The position numbers and the translations under genes are program-made. From Cyclobacteriaceae bacterium (GTDB taxonomy: Bacteria; Bacteroidota; Bacteroidia; Cytophagales; Cyclobacteriaceae), in NCBI GenBank assembly GCA_016786495.1, contig JAEUUJ010000033.1:62001-126000 (forward strand): a stretch of DNA of 64,000 nt. The letters are read 5' to 3'. Below the pieces are notes generated by a model. It did no database searches, was not told the origin of the DNA, and was given only the letters and a program-made list of their open reading frames with translations. How positions within the stretch are numbered: the stretch's first letter is position 1; each line of letters begins with the position of its first letter. Below, piece after piece: positions 47,916 through 57,404 of the stretch.

Positions 47916-48851
47916 ATGGCAAAACGGAAAAAGGTCTTTAAACGCTTCCGCAGACGGGTTCGCTATAACCTGATTTATGCGTTGTTGCGTGTGATGATCT
48001 TTGTATCAAACCTGTTGCCCCGGGTACTGTGGTTAAAAATATGCGGAGCGTTGGGCAGGCTCTCATCGGTGTTTACGGCAAAATCGCGCAGGCGTGTAAA
48101 GGAGCATCTGACGATGGTGTATGCTTCGGAGAAGTCGCCATCAGAAATAGATAAACTGTCCGTTAAGGTTTTCGAGATGCTCGGCAAGAATGCCGGTGAC
48201 GTGATCCGGGGTTTCAGAATCCTGGAATTATCTGAATTTGAAAAGTTCAGGGTGATTCATGGGGCTGAGCATATTGAAGCGGCCCATAAAAAAGGCAAAG
48301 GCATGATTTTACTGACGGGGCACCTGGGCGCTTTTGAATTTACCGCGACAGAACTTTCCTTCAGGGGATACAAACCTCTTATCATCGGCACCCGCATGAA
48401 AGATGAAAAACTTAACGAGTTGCTCGCGCGCCAGCGGAGTAAACTGGGTGCAACGGCCGTTGAGCGGGGCAAGGATACCGTGAAACTTGTCAAGACACTC
48501 AAATCGGGTGGTACCGTCCTTATCCTGATCGACCAAGACACCAAAGTGAAGAGCAGGTTTGTGAATTTTTTAGGTCGTCCGTGCGCCACACCAATCGGAG
48601 CTACGCTTATGGCGTTGAAAACCGGTGCCGCGGTTGTTCCGATGTTTACACATTTGCGTGACGACTACAAGCTTGAGATCAATTGCTATCCGGAAATTGA
48701 AATGACGGTTACCGGTGATGAGGAAACCGACCTCGTGGCCAACACGCAAATCCTGAACGATGTTATCGAACGTGAAATCCGAAAATATCCCGAACAATGG
48801 GTGTGGATGCACGAACGCTGGAAAACAAAGCCGGGCGAGGAAATCCGGTAA
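47916..48851 (+). CDS. LpxL/HtrB-family lysophospholipid acyltransferase
   Basis: 311 residues from the ATG at 47916. A basic N-terminus and one hydrophobic helix (about 18-40) precede the acyltransferase fold: the catalytic motif ILLTGHLGAFEF (HxxxxE form), TRMKDEKLNELLARQRSKLG, and VLILIDQDTKVKSRFVNFLGRP. The final WVWMHERWKTKPG is typical of lipid A late acyltransferases. The enzyme probably adds the secondary acyl chain to lipid A or an ornithine/amino lipid; substrate is not determined by sequence alone. Confidence 0.9.
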   Translation: MAKRKKVFKRFRRRVRYNLIYALLRVMIFVSNLLPRVLWLKICGALGRLSSVFTAKSRRRVKEHLTMVYASEKSPSEIDKLSVKVFEMLGKNAGDVIRGFRILELSEFEKFRVIHGAEHIEAAHKKGKGMILLTGHLGAFEFTATELSFRGYKPLIIGTRMKDEKLNELLARQRSKLGATAVERGKDTVKLVKTLKSGGTVLILIDQDTKVKSRFVNFLGRPCATPIGATLMALKTGAAVVPMFTHLRDDYKLEINCYPEIEMTVTGDEETDLVANTQILNDVIEREIRKYPEQWVWMHERWKTKPGEEIR

Positions 48852-48854
48852 CAG

Positions 48855-49223
48855 CTACTTCTTAAAAATAAAATATACAGCCAGCACGAGGAAGGCGAAA
48901 CCGATCAGGTGATTGATCCGGAATGTTTCGTTTTTGAAGAACACCAGTGAGAAGATTACAAAAACGGTTAGCGTGATGACCTCCTGGATCACTTTCAATT
49001 GAACCAACGAAAAAGGACCCCCATATTCCGCATATCCGATTCGGTTGGCAGGTACTTGTAATGCATATTCAAACAGGGCAATTCCCCAACTGATGAAGAT
49101 TACGGCAACGAGCCCGAGGTTTTGACTCCAGCTCATCTCTTTGAATTTAAGATGGCCGTACCACGCAAAGGTCATGAAGGTGTTGGAGAGGACCAACAAA
49201 AAAACGGTAGTCAGTGCTTTCAT
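48855..49223 (-). CDS. DUF486-family small membrane protein
   Basis: 122 residues from the ATG at 49223 (MKALTTVFLLVLSNTFMTFA); a start at 49247 is less likely. Four membrane helices, with the family signatures FMTFAWYGHLKFKE, WGIALFEYALQVPANRIGY and GPFSLVQLKVIQEVI. DUF486 proteins resemble small drug/metabolite transporters and have no assigned substrate. It is convergent with the acyltransferase gene, 3 bases away. Confidence 0.9.
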   Translation of the reverse strand: MKALTTVFLLVLSNTFMTFAWYGHLKFKEMSWSQNLGLVAVIFISWGIALFEYALQVPANRIGYAEYGGPFSLVQLKVIQEVITLTVFVIFSLVFFKNETFRINHLIGFAFLVLAVYFIFKK

Positions 49224-49265
49224 ACCGCTAAGGTAAGTGAAGTGCACTAACTACCGAAGTGTTTG

Positions 49266-50261
49266 CTAGTCGGCTTGCTGCCGGTCTTCAAATTTTATCA
49301 CCGTATTGTTAACGGCAGGCAACGTTTGCAGATACGCGTAGATCGCTTTCAGGTCGTACGTGTCCATGTGTGTGTAGGCTGGCCAGGGCATGATGGTTTT
49401 GAATTCTTTCGGTCCGACTTTGTGAGCAACATATGCCGAGTCGCTGAACGACTTGAAGCGTGAGATGAAATATTCTTCCGTCCAGTTGCCGATACCGGTT
49501 GCTTTATCAGGAGTAATGTTTGCAGAGCGCAACACCGTTCCGTCAGGCAGCTTGAATTCAAGTCCGCCAGCGGAAAACTTGCCTTCAATAGGAGTGCCTT
49601 TGTCCATCGGTGTATGACAATCACTGCAGGCAGCCATGGTAAACAAGTACTTGCCATACGGAAGTAATTCTTCTTTAGCCGGGATGGTCGTGAAGGTTGC
49701 TTCCTGCGGCATGGTGTTAATCAGAATATTTATTGGGAACATCGGTTCTGATGCCGGAACGTTGTTCTCAATCGGTTTTAATGTGCGGATATAGGCAATG
49801 ATGGAGTAGATATCTTCTTTATCCATTTTGCCGAAACTCAGGTAAGGCATGACCGGAAATAGCGCGTGCCCGTCTTTTGAAACTCCGGTTGTAATCGCAC
49901 GAAACAATTCACCGTCCGTCCAGTTGCCGATCGCTGCCGGAGTAATGTTGGGCGCGTAGAAGGTGCCCGGAAAGCCAAGTTCCTTACTGAATTTCTCTCC
50001 ACCTTTTCCTTCTGTGCCGGGAATCAGCGGACCACCGAACACCGAGAAGTCGCGGGTGGAATGGCAGTCAATACACATCGCTACGTGGTTCGCGAGGTAT
50101 TGGCCGCGTTCAATGCGTTCGGTTGTGTAATCAATTTTAAGGTCGGATGCGTCTGCAACATTTGCACCCGGCAGGGCTGTTTTCACATACCCGACCACAC
50201 CGGTAATGGCGACAAGAATGACCGTGAGCACGATCAGCGTGATCTTCAAAACTTTCTTCAT
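49266..50261 (-). CDS. Dihaem c-type cytochrome, membrane anchored
   Basis: 331 residues from the ATG at 50261 (MKKVLKITLIVLTVILVAIT), with a single N-terminal anchor helix. Two haem sites: MCIDCHSTRD and ACSDCHTPMD. Each module carries the repeated FYAPNITPAAIGNWTDGELF / LRSANITPDKATGIGNWTEE segment and a distal Met (SLFPVMPYLSFG-like ALFPVMPYLSFG; FKTIMPWPAYTHMD). The architecture matches cytochromes that accept electrons from alcohol or aldehyde dehydrogenases and quinol oxidases. No dehydrogenase partner is adjacent, so its donor is unknown. Confidence 0.92.
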   Translation of the reverse strand: MKKVLKITLIVLTVILVAITGVVGYVKTALPGANVADASDLKIDYTTERIERGQYLANHVAMCIDCHSTRDFSVFGGPLIPGTEGKGGEKFSKELGFPGTFYAPNITPAAIGNWTDGELFRAITTGVSKDGHALFPVMPYLSFGKMDKEDIYSIIAYIRTLKPIENNVPASEPMFPINILINTMPQEATFTTIPAKEELLPYGKYLFTMAACSDCHTPMDKGTPIEGKFSAGGLEFKLPDGTVLRSANITPDKATGIGNWTEEYFISRFKSFSDSAYVAHKVGPKEFKTIMPWPAYTHMDTYDLKAIYAYLQTLPAVNNTVIKFEDRQQAD

Positions 50262-50408
50262 ACGAGGGGTTTTATTCGAAAGTGAAAGTTTACGGCTCAC
50301 GCGGGCGAAGGTTACGCTCCGGCAGTAGTTTAAATCGAGTTTAAACAGGAAACGTTTGTGGAAGCCGTTATCCGTTAATGAAAATCAACGGACAACGCTA
50401 CCCGACTT

Positions 50409-52085
50409 TTATTTCACCAATTTCTTGTACTTGATGCGGTGCGGCTGGTCATCACCTAAGCGCTTGCGCTTATTTTCTTCGTATTCGCTGAACGTCCCTT
50501 CAAACCAGAAGACTTGAGAGTCGCCTTCGAATGCAAGGATGTGGGTACAAACACGGTCGAGGAACCAACGGTCGTGCGAGATGATTACAGCACAGCCGGC
50601 AAAGTTTTCAAGACCTTCTTCTAATGCGCGAAGCGTGTTCACATCCAGGTCGTTGGTCGGTTCATCCAGCAACAACAGGTTGCCGCCCTGCTTGAGGGCA
50701 ATCGCCAGGTGAGCGCGATTGCGCATACCGCCTGAAAGCTCCTTTACTTTTTTCTGCTGATCCGTTCCGTTAAAGTTGAATTTGCTCACGTATGCACGCG
50801 AGTTCATTTCTTTACCACCGATGCTGATCAATTCATTTCCACCGGTAATGGCTTGCCACACGGTATCCTCCGGCTTCAGGTCGTCATGCTCCTGATCAAC
50901 GTATGCGATTTGTACGGTTTCACCTACTTCAAAGGTTCCGGCATCCGGTTTTTCTTTTCCGGTGATCATTTTGAAGAGCGTAGTTTTACCCGCACCGTTC
51001 GGCCCGATAATTCCAACAATGCCCGCAGGCGGAAGACGGAAGTTCAGGTTCTCGTACAAAAGTTTATCGCCATACGCTTTGGCTACACCATTGGCTTCAA
51101 TAACCTTGTTACCCAAACGCGGGCCCGGCGGAATGTACAATTCCAGTTTTTCTTCTTTCTCTCTTCCTTCCTGACCTAACAGTTTTTCATACGCTGTCAG
51201 ACGGGCTTTACCTTTTGCATGCCGGCCTTTCGGACTCATGCGTACCCACTCAAGTTCGCGCTCAAGTGCTTTTTGTCTTTTCGATTCTGTCTTCTCCTCC
51301 TGAATCAAACGCTTTTGTTTTTGATCAAGCCAGGATGAATAGTTTCCTTTCCACGGAATACCCTCCCCGCGATCAAGTTCCAGAATCCAGCCCGCTACAT
51401 TATCGAGGAAGTAACGATCGTGCGTTACCGCGATAACTGTTCCTTTGTATTGTTTTAAATGTTGTTCCAGCCAGTTCACCGATTCGGCATCCAGGTGGTT
51501 GGTGGGCTCGTCAAGCAACAGCACATCGGGTTCCTGCAACAGCAGCCGGCACAAGGCTACGCGTCTTTTTTCACCACCCGACAGGTACTCAATCTTTGCA
51601 TCGGAAGGCGGACAGCGAAGTGCGTCCATGGCGCGTTCAAGCTTGTTATCGAGTTCCCATGCATTTACCGCATCGAGCTTTTCCTGAATCTCACCCTGCT
51701 TGGCAATCAATTTGTCCATGGCCTCAGGCGTGAGGTCGGGATCAGCGAACTTTTCGTTGATGGCTTCAAATTCTTTCAACAGCTTCACCACATCGGCAAC
51801 GCCCTCTTCCACGATCTCTTTCACGGTTTTGCTCTTGTCGAGCTGCGGTTCCTGCTCCAGCAGGCCAACGGAGAAGCTGAGGTCAGACACTACTTCACCC
51901 TGGAATTCCTTGTCGATTCCGGCAATGATGCGCAGGAGAGACGATTTACCCGACCCGTTTAACCCGAGTACGCCAATTTTGGCCCCGTAAAAAAATGAGA
52001 GATAAATGTTTTTAAGAACCTGTTTGGAAGGTGGATAAATCTTATTCACCCCCGTCATCGAGAAAATTATTTTTTCGTCAGCCAT
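50409..52085 (-). CDS. ettA: ABC-F protein EttA, energy-dependent translational throttle
   Basis: 558 residues from the ATG at 52085 (MADEKIIFSMTGVNKIYPP), the usual EttA start; a frame to 52115 is less likely. Two ATPase domains: Walker A GLNGSGKSSLLRI and GPNGAGKTTLFKM, signatures LSGGEKRRVALC and LSGGMRNRAHLAIA, and Walker B LLLDEPTNHLD and LLLDEPTNDLD. The arm and linker (LELEWVRMSPKGRHAKGKAR) match EttA, which binds the ribosomal E site and gates the first peptide bond according to ATP/ADP ratio. It has no membrane domain. Confidence 0.96.
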   Translation of the reverse strand: MADEKIIFSMTGVNKIYPPSKQVLKNIYLSFFYGAKIGVLGLNGSGKSSLLRIIAGIDKEFQGEVVSDLSFSVGLLEQEPQLDKSKTVKEIVEEGVADVVKLLKEFEAINEKFADPDLTPEAMDKLIAKQGEIQEKLDAVNAWELDNKLERAMDALRCPPSDAKIEYLSGGEKRRVALCRLLLQEPDVLLLDEPTNHLDAESVNWLEQHLKQYKGTVIAVTHDRYFLDNVAGWILELDRGEGIPWKGNYSSWLDQKQKRLIQEEKTESKRQKALERELEWVRMSPKGRHAKGKARLTAYEKLLGQEGREKEEKLELYIPPGPRLGNKVIEANGVAKAYGDKLLYENLNFRLPPAGIVGIIGPNGAGKTTLFKMITGKEKPDAGTFEVGETVQIAYVDQEHDDLKPEDTVWQAITGGNELISIGGKEMNSRAYVSKFNFNGTDQQKKVKELSGGMRNRAHLAIALKQGGNLLLLDEPTNDLDVNTLRALEEGLENFAGCAVIISHDRWFLDRVCTHILAFEGDSQVFWFEGTFSEYEENKRKRLGDDQPHRIKYKKLVK

Positions 52086-52240
52086 TGTGCGATTATTCGA
52101 ATGAGTCCCCGCCAACTGGTCAGGGAGGGCAAATATGGCGTTTTTACCCGACAGTCCATAGATATTCGGGCCTGCCGTTCGGTTACTTTTTGGCCCTTTC
52201 CGCGATGGACGGGCTAACCCAGTCTTTACCGATCCCGGGT

Positions 52241-52271
52241 ATTGACTATGGTGTAATTAATTCTATTTTTG
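52241..52271 (+). promoter_or_regulatory. Promoter and ribosome binding site of the DUF2795 gene
   Basis: ATTG (52241-52244), a 19-base spacer and TATTTTTG (52264-52271), the second box an exact match to the Bacteroidetes -7 consensus. A purine-rich ribosome binding site AAAAGGGAG (52282-52290) follows, 8 bases before the ATG at 52299. Together they fix the start and argue against the longer frame from 52269. Confidence 0.5.
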
Positions 52272-52298
52272 CGGGAAATTGAAAAGGGAGATTTAACT

Positions 52299-52520
52299 AT
52301 GTACTGGACACTCGAACTTGCCTCTTACCTTGAAGACGCGCCCTGGCCGGCTACGAAAGACGAATTAATCGATTACTCAATCCGTTCCGGTGCACCGTTG
52401 GAAGTGGTGGAGAACCTGCAGGAACTTGAGGATGACGGACAGCCCTACGAAAGTATTGAAGAGATCTGGCCGGATTACCCGACCAAGGAGGACTTCTTCT
52501 TTAATGAAGACGAGTATTAA
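52299..52520 (+). CDS. Small acidic DUF2795 protein
   Basis: 73 residues, strongly acidic (pI expected low), reading MYWTLELASYLEDAPWPATK, then DELIDYSIRSGAPLEVVENL and EIWPDYPTKEDFFFNEDEY. The YWTLELASYLEDAPWPA opening and DYPTKEDF ending are characteristic of the short Bacteroidota DUF2795 family. Function is unknown. It has its own promoter, good ribosome binding site and a terminator 61 bases after the stop, so it is a single-gene unit that is probably well expressed. Confidence 0.9.
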   Translation: MYWTLELASYLEDAPWPATKDELIDYSIRSGAPLEVVENLQELEDDGQPYESIEEIWPDYPTKEDFFFNEDEY

Positions 52521-52580
52521 ACGTACCGCAGACGCTGATCTGAGTTAGCCGACGCAAGTCGTAAGAAATAAATGTGACTG

Positions 52581-52605
52581 AGTCCCGCATGCGCGGGACT
52601 TTTTA
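52581..52605 (+). terminator. Rho-independent terminator of the DUF2795 gene
   Basis: AGTCCCGC (52581-52588), loop ATGC and GCGGGACT (52593-52600) form a perfect 8-base stem followed by a T run. The last bases overlap the end of the converging ispD gene; the minus strand lacks a T run. Confidence 0.88.
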
Positions 52606-53280
52606 TTTGCGCGAATCGAGCAGCGCTTTGGCTACGATCAAATCTTCCGGGGTGGTGATTTTGATGTTCTCGTAGCTGCCTTCGAACAGGGAGATCGTAT
52701 GCCCCGAACGTTCCGCCACACTGGCATCGTCTGTCAGGCTCGGGTCATCCTTAATCTGATACGACTTCTTTATCAATGCAACTTCGAAGGTTTGCGGAGT
52801 TTGAATGAGTCTGAACTTCGACCGGTCCACTGCCTTCGTGTTATCCTGGTCCGTCATGCGGATGGATTCTTTCAACCGCACGGCCGCCACTGCGCTTTTA
52901 TGAACGGCTGCGAGCCGATATGAGGCGCCAATGATATCTTCACTCACCAGCGGGCGAACACCATCGTGAATCGCCACCAGTCCATCGCCCTGAATTTTGT
53001 CGAGCCCATTTTTCACTGACTGAAAACGCGTGTCGCCACCTTTCTGCAACACTACCGGAGTGTCGAAGTTGTGTTTTGCGCAGAGCGATTGCCAGGTCTG
53101 AAAATCGTCTTCCGGCAGTACGAGGATGATGGTAATGTCGTTCGAGTAGCGCACAAAAGCATGAATCGTGTGCATCAGAATCGGCAACCCGTTCAGTTCC
53201 AGAAACTGCTTCGGCAGAACGCTTTTGATGCGTGTTCCCTTGCCGCCCGCTACGATAATGGCATATTCCTTCGAATGCAT
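52603..53280 (-). CDS. ispD: 2-C-methyl-D-erythritol 4-phosphate cytidylyltransferase
   Basis: 225 residues. The nucleotide-binding motif IIVAGGKGTRIKSVLPKQF opens the protein; further signatures are VAIHDGVRPLVSEDII, AAVRLKESIRMTD, LIQTPQTFEVALIKKSY and LTDDASVAERSG. It couples CTP to methylerythritol phosphate, the third step of the MEP pathway; dxr of the same pathway lies at 36608-37768. The ATG is 23 bases from the divergent small membrane-protein gene, so their promoters must overlap. Confidence 0.96.
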   Translation of the reverse strand: MHSKEYAIIVAGGKGTRIKSVLPKQFLELNGLPILMHTIHAFVRYSNDITIILVLPEDDFQTWQSLCAKHNFDTPVVLQKGGDTRFQSVKNGLDKIQGDGLVAIHDGVRPLVSEDIIGASYRLAAVHKSAVAAVRLKESIRMTDQDNTKAVDRSKFRLIQTPQTFEVALIKKSYQIKDDPSLTDDASVAERSGHTISLFEGSYENIKITTPEDLIVAKALLDSRK

Positions 53281-53303
53281 ATTTTTACGAAAATACGATT
53301 TCT

Positions 53304-53552
53304 ATGATCAGGTTCATTTTGCTGGCGTTCAACGTGGCCGCAGTAACGTTTTTGATCTACACAATTTTTGAGGTAATCCGCAAGCCGCTGGCGAGACAAA
53401 AAAAGGCCGTGATCATCACGGCCGGTATTATTTTGCTCATTGTTCCGTTTGCATTCCTGCTCAGGATTATTCCCGCTACGATGCTGTACTTCCTGTTATA
53501 CCCGGTTGCCGTTTCGCTTTTTGTCTACCTGATCTGGGTAGAAAAACGTTAA
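53304..53552 (+). CDS. Small three-helix membrane protein
   Basis: 82 residues with three hydrophobic segments (about 4-24, 36-56, 58-78) and a basic loop (RKPLARQKKAV). Family not recognised. It is divergent from ispD with only 23 bases between and convergent with queA 14 bases beyond. The hydrophobic pattern and lack of an overlapping gene on the other strand make it likely to be real. Confidence 0.7.
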   Translation: MIRFILLAFNVAAVTFLIYTIFEVIRKPLARQKKAVIITAGIILLIVPFAFLLRIIPATMLYFLLYPVAVSLFVYLIWVEKR

Positions 53553-53566
53553 CCGGATTTCAGGCC

Positions 53567-54613
53567 CTACAGAATCAGCATGGCATCTCCGTAGGTGAGG
53601 AATTTATATTTTTCCTTCTTGGCTACCTTATAAGCTTCCATTACGAAATCAAATCCGCCAAAGGCGGCAGCCATCATCAACAGCGTTGACTCGGGCATGT
53701 GGAAGTTGGTAACCATGGCGTTGCAAATCTTGAAATCGTAGGGCGGGAAAATAAATTTATCCGTCCAGCCTTCTTTTACCTTCAACCGGTTACCGGCCGA
53801 TACAGACGATTCAAGTGCACGCATGGAGGTAGTACCAATGGCGCATACGCGATTTTTGTTATCGAGTGCCTTGTTAACTTTTTCAACCACTTCAGGCCCT
53901 ACGATAAAGTTCTCGGAATCCATTTTGTGCTTGGTCAGGTCTTCAACGTCTACCTGACGGAACGTACCCAGGCCAATGTGCAGGGTGATGAACGACATGT
54001 CAACACCTTTGATCTGAAGGCGCTTTACAAGTTGTTTGGTGAAGTGAAGTCCGGCTGTGGGCGCTGAAACAGCACCTTTATTTTTTGCGAAGATCGTTTG
54101 AAAACGGTCTTTGTCTTCCGGCTCGATTTTCCGTTTGATGTATTTCGGAAGCGGAGTTTCACCGAGTGTTTCGATTACTTTGTTAAAGGCGTCCGCATCT
54201 CCGTCAAACAGGAAGCGGATCGTTCTTCCGCGGGAGGTGGTGTTATCGATAACTTCCGCCACGAGGTCGCCATTGCCAAAGTAAAGTTTGTTGCCAACAC
54301 GGATTTTACGGGCCGGGTCGACCAGTACATCCCACAGGTGCATTTCGGCATTCAGCTCGCGGAGCAGGAACACCTCGATTTTAGCACCGGTTTTTTCCTT
54401 GCGGCCGTAGAGGCGTGCCGGGAAAACCATCGTGTCGTTTCCGACCATGATGTCGCCTTCTCCAAAGTAGCTGACGATGTCTTTGAAAACTTTATGCTCG
54501 ATTTTACCCGAGTCGCGATGCAATACCATCAGCCGCGATTCGTCACGGTTTTCGGCAGGGCGGAGGGCGATCAGGTTGTTGGGGATTTCAAACTTAAATT
54601 CGGATAGCTTCAT
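53567..54613 (-). CDS. queA: S-adenosylmethionine:tRNA ribosyltransferase-isomerase
   Basis: 348 residues. Typical signatures: [19 protein letters not shown] near the start, [53 protein letters not shown] and the C-terminal [18 protein letters not shown]. The enzyme transfers the ribosyl group of SAM to preQ1 at tRNA position 34, making epoxyqueuosine. No other queuosine gene is in the window. The 244 bases upstream to the ABC permease hold no recognised feature besides likely divergent promoters. Confidence 0.97.
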   Translation of the reverse strand: MKLSEFKFEIPNNLIALRPAENRDESRLMVLHRDSGKIEHKVFKDIVSYFGEGDIMVGNDTMVFPARLYGRKEKTGAKIEVFLLRELNAEMHLWDVLVDPARKIRVGNKLYFGNGDLVAEVIDNTTSRGRTIRFLFDGDADAFNKVIETLGETPLPKYIKRKIEPEDKDRFQTIFAKNKGAVSAPTAGLHFTKQLVKRLQIKGVDMSFITLHIGLGTFRQVDVEDLTKHKMDSENFIVGPEVVEKVNKALDNKNRVCAIGTTSMRALESSVSAGNRLKVKEGWTDKFIFPPYDFKICNAMVTNFHMPESTLLMMAAAFGGFDFVMEAYKVAKKEKYKFLTYGDAMLIL

Positions 54614-54857
54614 GCGTTATGAGTTTACTTAGCTGCCACTTACGGGCGACAGATCCGTTTTTTTGAAGGCAAAGTATGCCCAATGAAGTGTAAATTTTTT
54701 TAAGGCTGCAAAAATAAGGCAATCTGCGAGATTTGCGAAGTTGTGCCCGCTATTTTAGCGGATGTAACAAATAAGGGCGGTTTTAAGTCTAAATTCCGTA
54801 ATTACGCGCCCACCCGGCCGACAAACTTAAAAGCATTAATCCCGTTAAGAAGTACTG

Positions 54858-56117
54858 ATGTATACGATCCGCCAGATTTTCGAAAGCCTCCGGTTCGCGG
54901 GTAAGGCCCTGAAATCAAACCTGTTAAGAACGATTTTGTCGCTTTTGGGCGTTACGATAGGCATTTTTGCCATCATCTCGGTACTCACCCTGGTCGACTC
55001 CCTCGAAAAGAATATTAAAGACAGTCTGAATTTTCTGGGTAGCAGTGTGATCTACGTTGAAAAATGGCCCTTCATTGCCGATGGGGAGTGGAAATGGTGG
55101 GAATACATGCGCAGGCCGCATGCTTCCTATAACGAGTTCAAGTTCCTGGAGGCTAACCTGAAATACAGCACCAGCATTGCCATTTTTTCCGGCAAGGGTA
55201 ACCAGATCATCAAACACAACAGCAACAGCATCGGGCAGGTGCGATTGATTGGCGGCAGCGAAGGGTACGACAAGATTTTTGAAGTGAACGTGGAGAAGGG
55301 CCGCTACTTTACCGCGGAAGAGCTCGAGGGCGGAAGAAGCGTAGCAGTTATTGGTCACGAGGTGGCGAAGTCGTTGTTTCCGAATGACGAAGATCCGATC
55401 GGCCAGTACATTAAAATCAAGAACCTGAAATACATGGTGATTGCAGTGGTGAAGCGTGAGGGTCAGAGCTTCATGGGATTCACGAGCAGCGACTACAATG
55501 TGATCGTTCCGTACAACAACTTCAGACGCTTGTATCAAACTGGTACGGGCCTGTGGAGTGAAACTGCTTCGCGAATTGGTATTAAAGGATATGACTATGA
55601 CGTGGGGCTGGTGGAACTCGAAAATGAAGTGCGCGGATTTTTAAGAAGCCGCAGGGGATTACGCCCGACTGACAAAGACAACTTTGTGATGAATCGTCCG
55701 GAAGCAATTGCAAATGCCATCGGACAATTGTTTGATGTGGTTGGAATTGCCGGCTGGGTGATCGGAGGTTTCTCGATGCTGGTGGGAGGATTCGGAATTG
55801 CCAACATCATGTTTGTGTCGGTAAAAGAACGAACGAGTATCATCGGCTTGCAGAAATCGCTGGGCGCCAAAAACTATTTTATTCTCTTTCAGTTTTTATT
55901 TGAAGCGATATTCCTGAGCATGATCGGAGGGCTTGCGGGGTTGTTCTTTGTTTATCTGATAACCCTGATTCCGATGGGAGACCTTGTCGTCACGCTTACC
56001 GTGAAGAATATTGTACTCGGACTTACCGTTTCCAGCGTGATTGGATTGATTGCCGGGATTGTGCCGGCTGCGCTGGCCGCTAGGCTTGATCCGGTGGCCG
56101 CGATTCGGGCAACGTAA
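54858..56117 (+). CDS. MacB/FtsX-family ABC transporter permease
   Basis: 419 residues: one N-terminal membrane helix (SLLGVTIGIFAIISVLTLVD), a large periplasmic domain (about 45-285; MacB_PCD type) and three C-terminal helices (about 293-320, 345-370, 380-410) of the FtsX fold, with FGIANIMFVSVKERTSIIGL and the terminal AARLDPVAAIRAT. Such proteins export or move lipoproteins, antibiotics or lipids using energy from a cytosolic ATPase. No ATPase gene is adjacent on either side, so the partner is encoded elsewhere. A strong hairpin follows the stop. Confidence 0.92.
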   Translation: MYTIRQIFESLRFAGKALKSNLLRTILSLLGVTIGIFAIISVLTLVDSLEKNIKDSLNFLGSSVIYVEKWPFIADGEWKWWEYMRRPHASYNEFKFLEANLKYSTSIAIFSGKGNQIIKHNSNSIGQVRLIGGSEGYDKIFEVNVEKGRYFTAEELEGGRSVAVIGHEVAKSLFPNDEDPIGQYIKIKNLKYMVIAVVKREGQSFMGFTSSDYNVIVPYNNFRRLYQTGTGLWSETASRIGIKGYDYDVGLVELENEVRGFLRSRRGLRPTDKDNFVMNRPEAIANAIGQLFDVVGIAGWVIGGFSMLVGGFGIANIMFVSVKERTSIIGLQKSLGAKNYFILFQFLFEAIFLSMIGGLAGLFFVYLITLIPMGDLVVTLTVKNIVLGLTVSSVIGLIAGIVPAALAARLDPVAAIRAT

Positions 56118-56125
56118 AAAGGAAT

Positions 56126-56165
56126 CAGGCATTAGGCACTCAGAAAATTCTGCGCCTAATGCCTG
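56126..56165. repeat. Long intergenic hairpin between the permease and recA
   Basis: CAGGCATTAGGC (56126-56137) and GCCTAATGCCTG (56154-56165) are perfect 12-base arms; inside, CAGAA and TTCTG form a second 5-base stem. There is no T run on either strand, so it is not a classical terminator, although it lies between two converging genes. It could be a member of a family of interspersed extragenic repeats or a bidirectional transcription stop. Confidence 0.65.
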
Positions 56166-56183
56166 GTTTACCTAACGTTTAAC

Positions 56184-57260
56184 TTAAACTTTCTCTTTTA
56201 CTTTTTCAGCTTTATCTGCGCGCTCGGCTTTCCGCTCTTCCGCAGCTGTTTCAAGCGTAAGCTTGGCAGTATCCAGGCTTGACTTGATTTTTGCTTCCAG
56301 CTCTTCCATCAGTTCCGGAGTATCCTCAATCAGTTGCTTCACGGCATCGCGGCCCTGGCCCAGTTTGTTGCCGTTGTAGGAGAACCATGAACCCGACTTC
56401 TGGATTACATTCAGTTCAACGCCCAGGTCAACGATCTCACCGGATTTGGAGATACCTCTTCCGTACATGATATCGAATTCAACCACTTTAAACGGAGGCG
56501 CTACTTTGTTTTTCACCACTTTAACTTTCACACGGTTACCGGTGATGTTATCCGCGTCTTCTTTAATCTGTCCGATTCTTCGGATATCCAGACGAACGGA
56601 TGCGTAGAATTTAAGGGCGTTACCACCGGTAGTTGTTTCCGGGTTACCGAACATCACCCCAATCTTCTCGCGAAGCTGGTTGATGAAAATGCACGAGCAA
56701 CCGGTTTTGCTGATGGTACCCGTAAGCTTACGCAACGCCTGTGACATCAAACGTGCGTGCAAGCCCATTTTGCTGTCGCCCATTTCGCCTTCCAGTTCAC
56801 TTTTCGGAACAAGAGCTGCTACGGAGTCAATAACGATAATATCAATTGCGCCTGAGCGGATCAGGTGATCGGCAATTTCCAGAGCCTGTTCACCGTTGTC
56901 GGGCTGAGAGATCAGCAGGTTTTCGGTATCAATTCCAAGTTTTTCTGCGTATGACTTATCGAACGCATGTTCGGCATCAATAAAGGCAGCCATACCACCT
57001 TTGCGTTGTGCTTCCGCAATCATGTGCATGGTAAGGGTTGTTTTACCCGAAGATTCCGGACCGTAGATCTCGGTTATTCTTCCGCGGGGAATTCCGCCAA
57101 TCCCCAGGGCAATGTCGAGGCCGACCGAACCGGTTGAGATGGAAGGAACATCCATTACCTTTTCATCGCTTAATTTCATCACGGTTCCCTTGCCGTACGT
57201 TTTTTCCAGCTTGTCGATGGTCAGCTGCAGGGCTTTGATCTTCTCTTTTGCGTCACTCAT
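56184..57260 (-). CDS. recA: Recombinase RecA
   Basis: 358 residues, normal length. It opens [20 protein letters not shown]; Walker A is [20 protein letters not shown], Walker B region [20 protein letters not shown], the L1/L2 area includes [13 protein letters not shown] and [21 protein letters not shown]. The C-terminus is charged ([19 protein letters not shown]). RecA pairs homologous DNA and promotes the SOS response. A 5-base dyad (57344-57358) lies about 85 bases upstream; no classical LexA box is recognised. Confidence 0.98.
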   Translation of the reverse strand: MSDAKEKIKALQLTIDKLEKTYGKGTVMKLSDEKVMDVPSISTGSVGLDIALGIGGIPRGRITEIYGPESSGKTTLTMHMIAEAQRKGGMAAFIDAEHAFDKSYAEKLGIDTENLLISQPDNGEQALEIADHLIRSGAIDIIVIDSVAALVPKSELEGEMGDSKMGLHARLMSQALRKLTGTISKTGCSCIFINQLREKIGVMFGNPETTTGGNALKFYASVRLDIRRIGQIKEDADNITGNRVKVKVVKNKVAPPFKVVEFDIMYGRGISKSGEIVDLGVELNVIQKSGSWFSYNGNKLGQGRDAVKQLIEDTPELMEELEAKIKSSLDTAKLTLETAAEERKAERADKAEKVKEKV

Positions 57261-57343
57261 ATAGCTATTGTCGTTGTTACGTGTTTAATGATGAATCAAA
57301 ATACGGCAATACAAGGCGGAATAAAAAGCCTCTGAAAATGTTG

Positions 57344-57358
57344 TGACAGTAATTGTCA
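57344..57358. promoter_or_regulatory. Dyad between recA and the barrel gene
   Basis: TGACA and TGTCA are perfect 5-base arms separated by GTAAT, in the 144-base divergent region. It could be an operator for either gene, but 5-base arms can occur by chance. Confidence 0.25.
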
Positions 57359-57404
57359 GCATTGTTGCGGACGGCCTTTCCCTGCCTATATTGCGTCCTT
57401 TCCC

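Noticed and set aside
50371-50392. Hairpin TCCGTT / AACGGA after ettA as a terminator
   Set aside because: Six-base stem with a ten-base loop and no T run on the minus strand.
52031-52282. Plus-strand frame overlapping the ettA start
   Set aside because: It overlaps ettA antisense and the DUF2795 promoter; no family resemblance.
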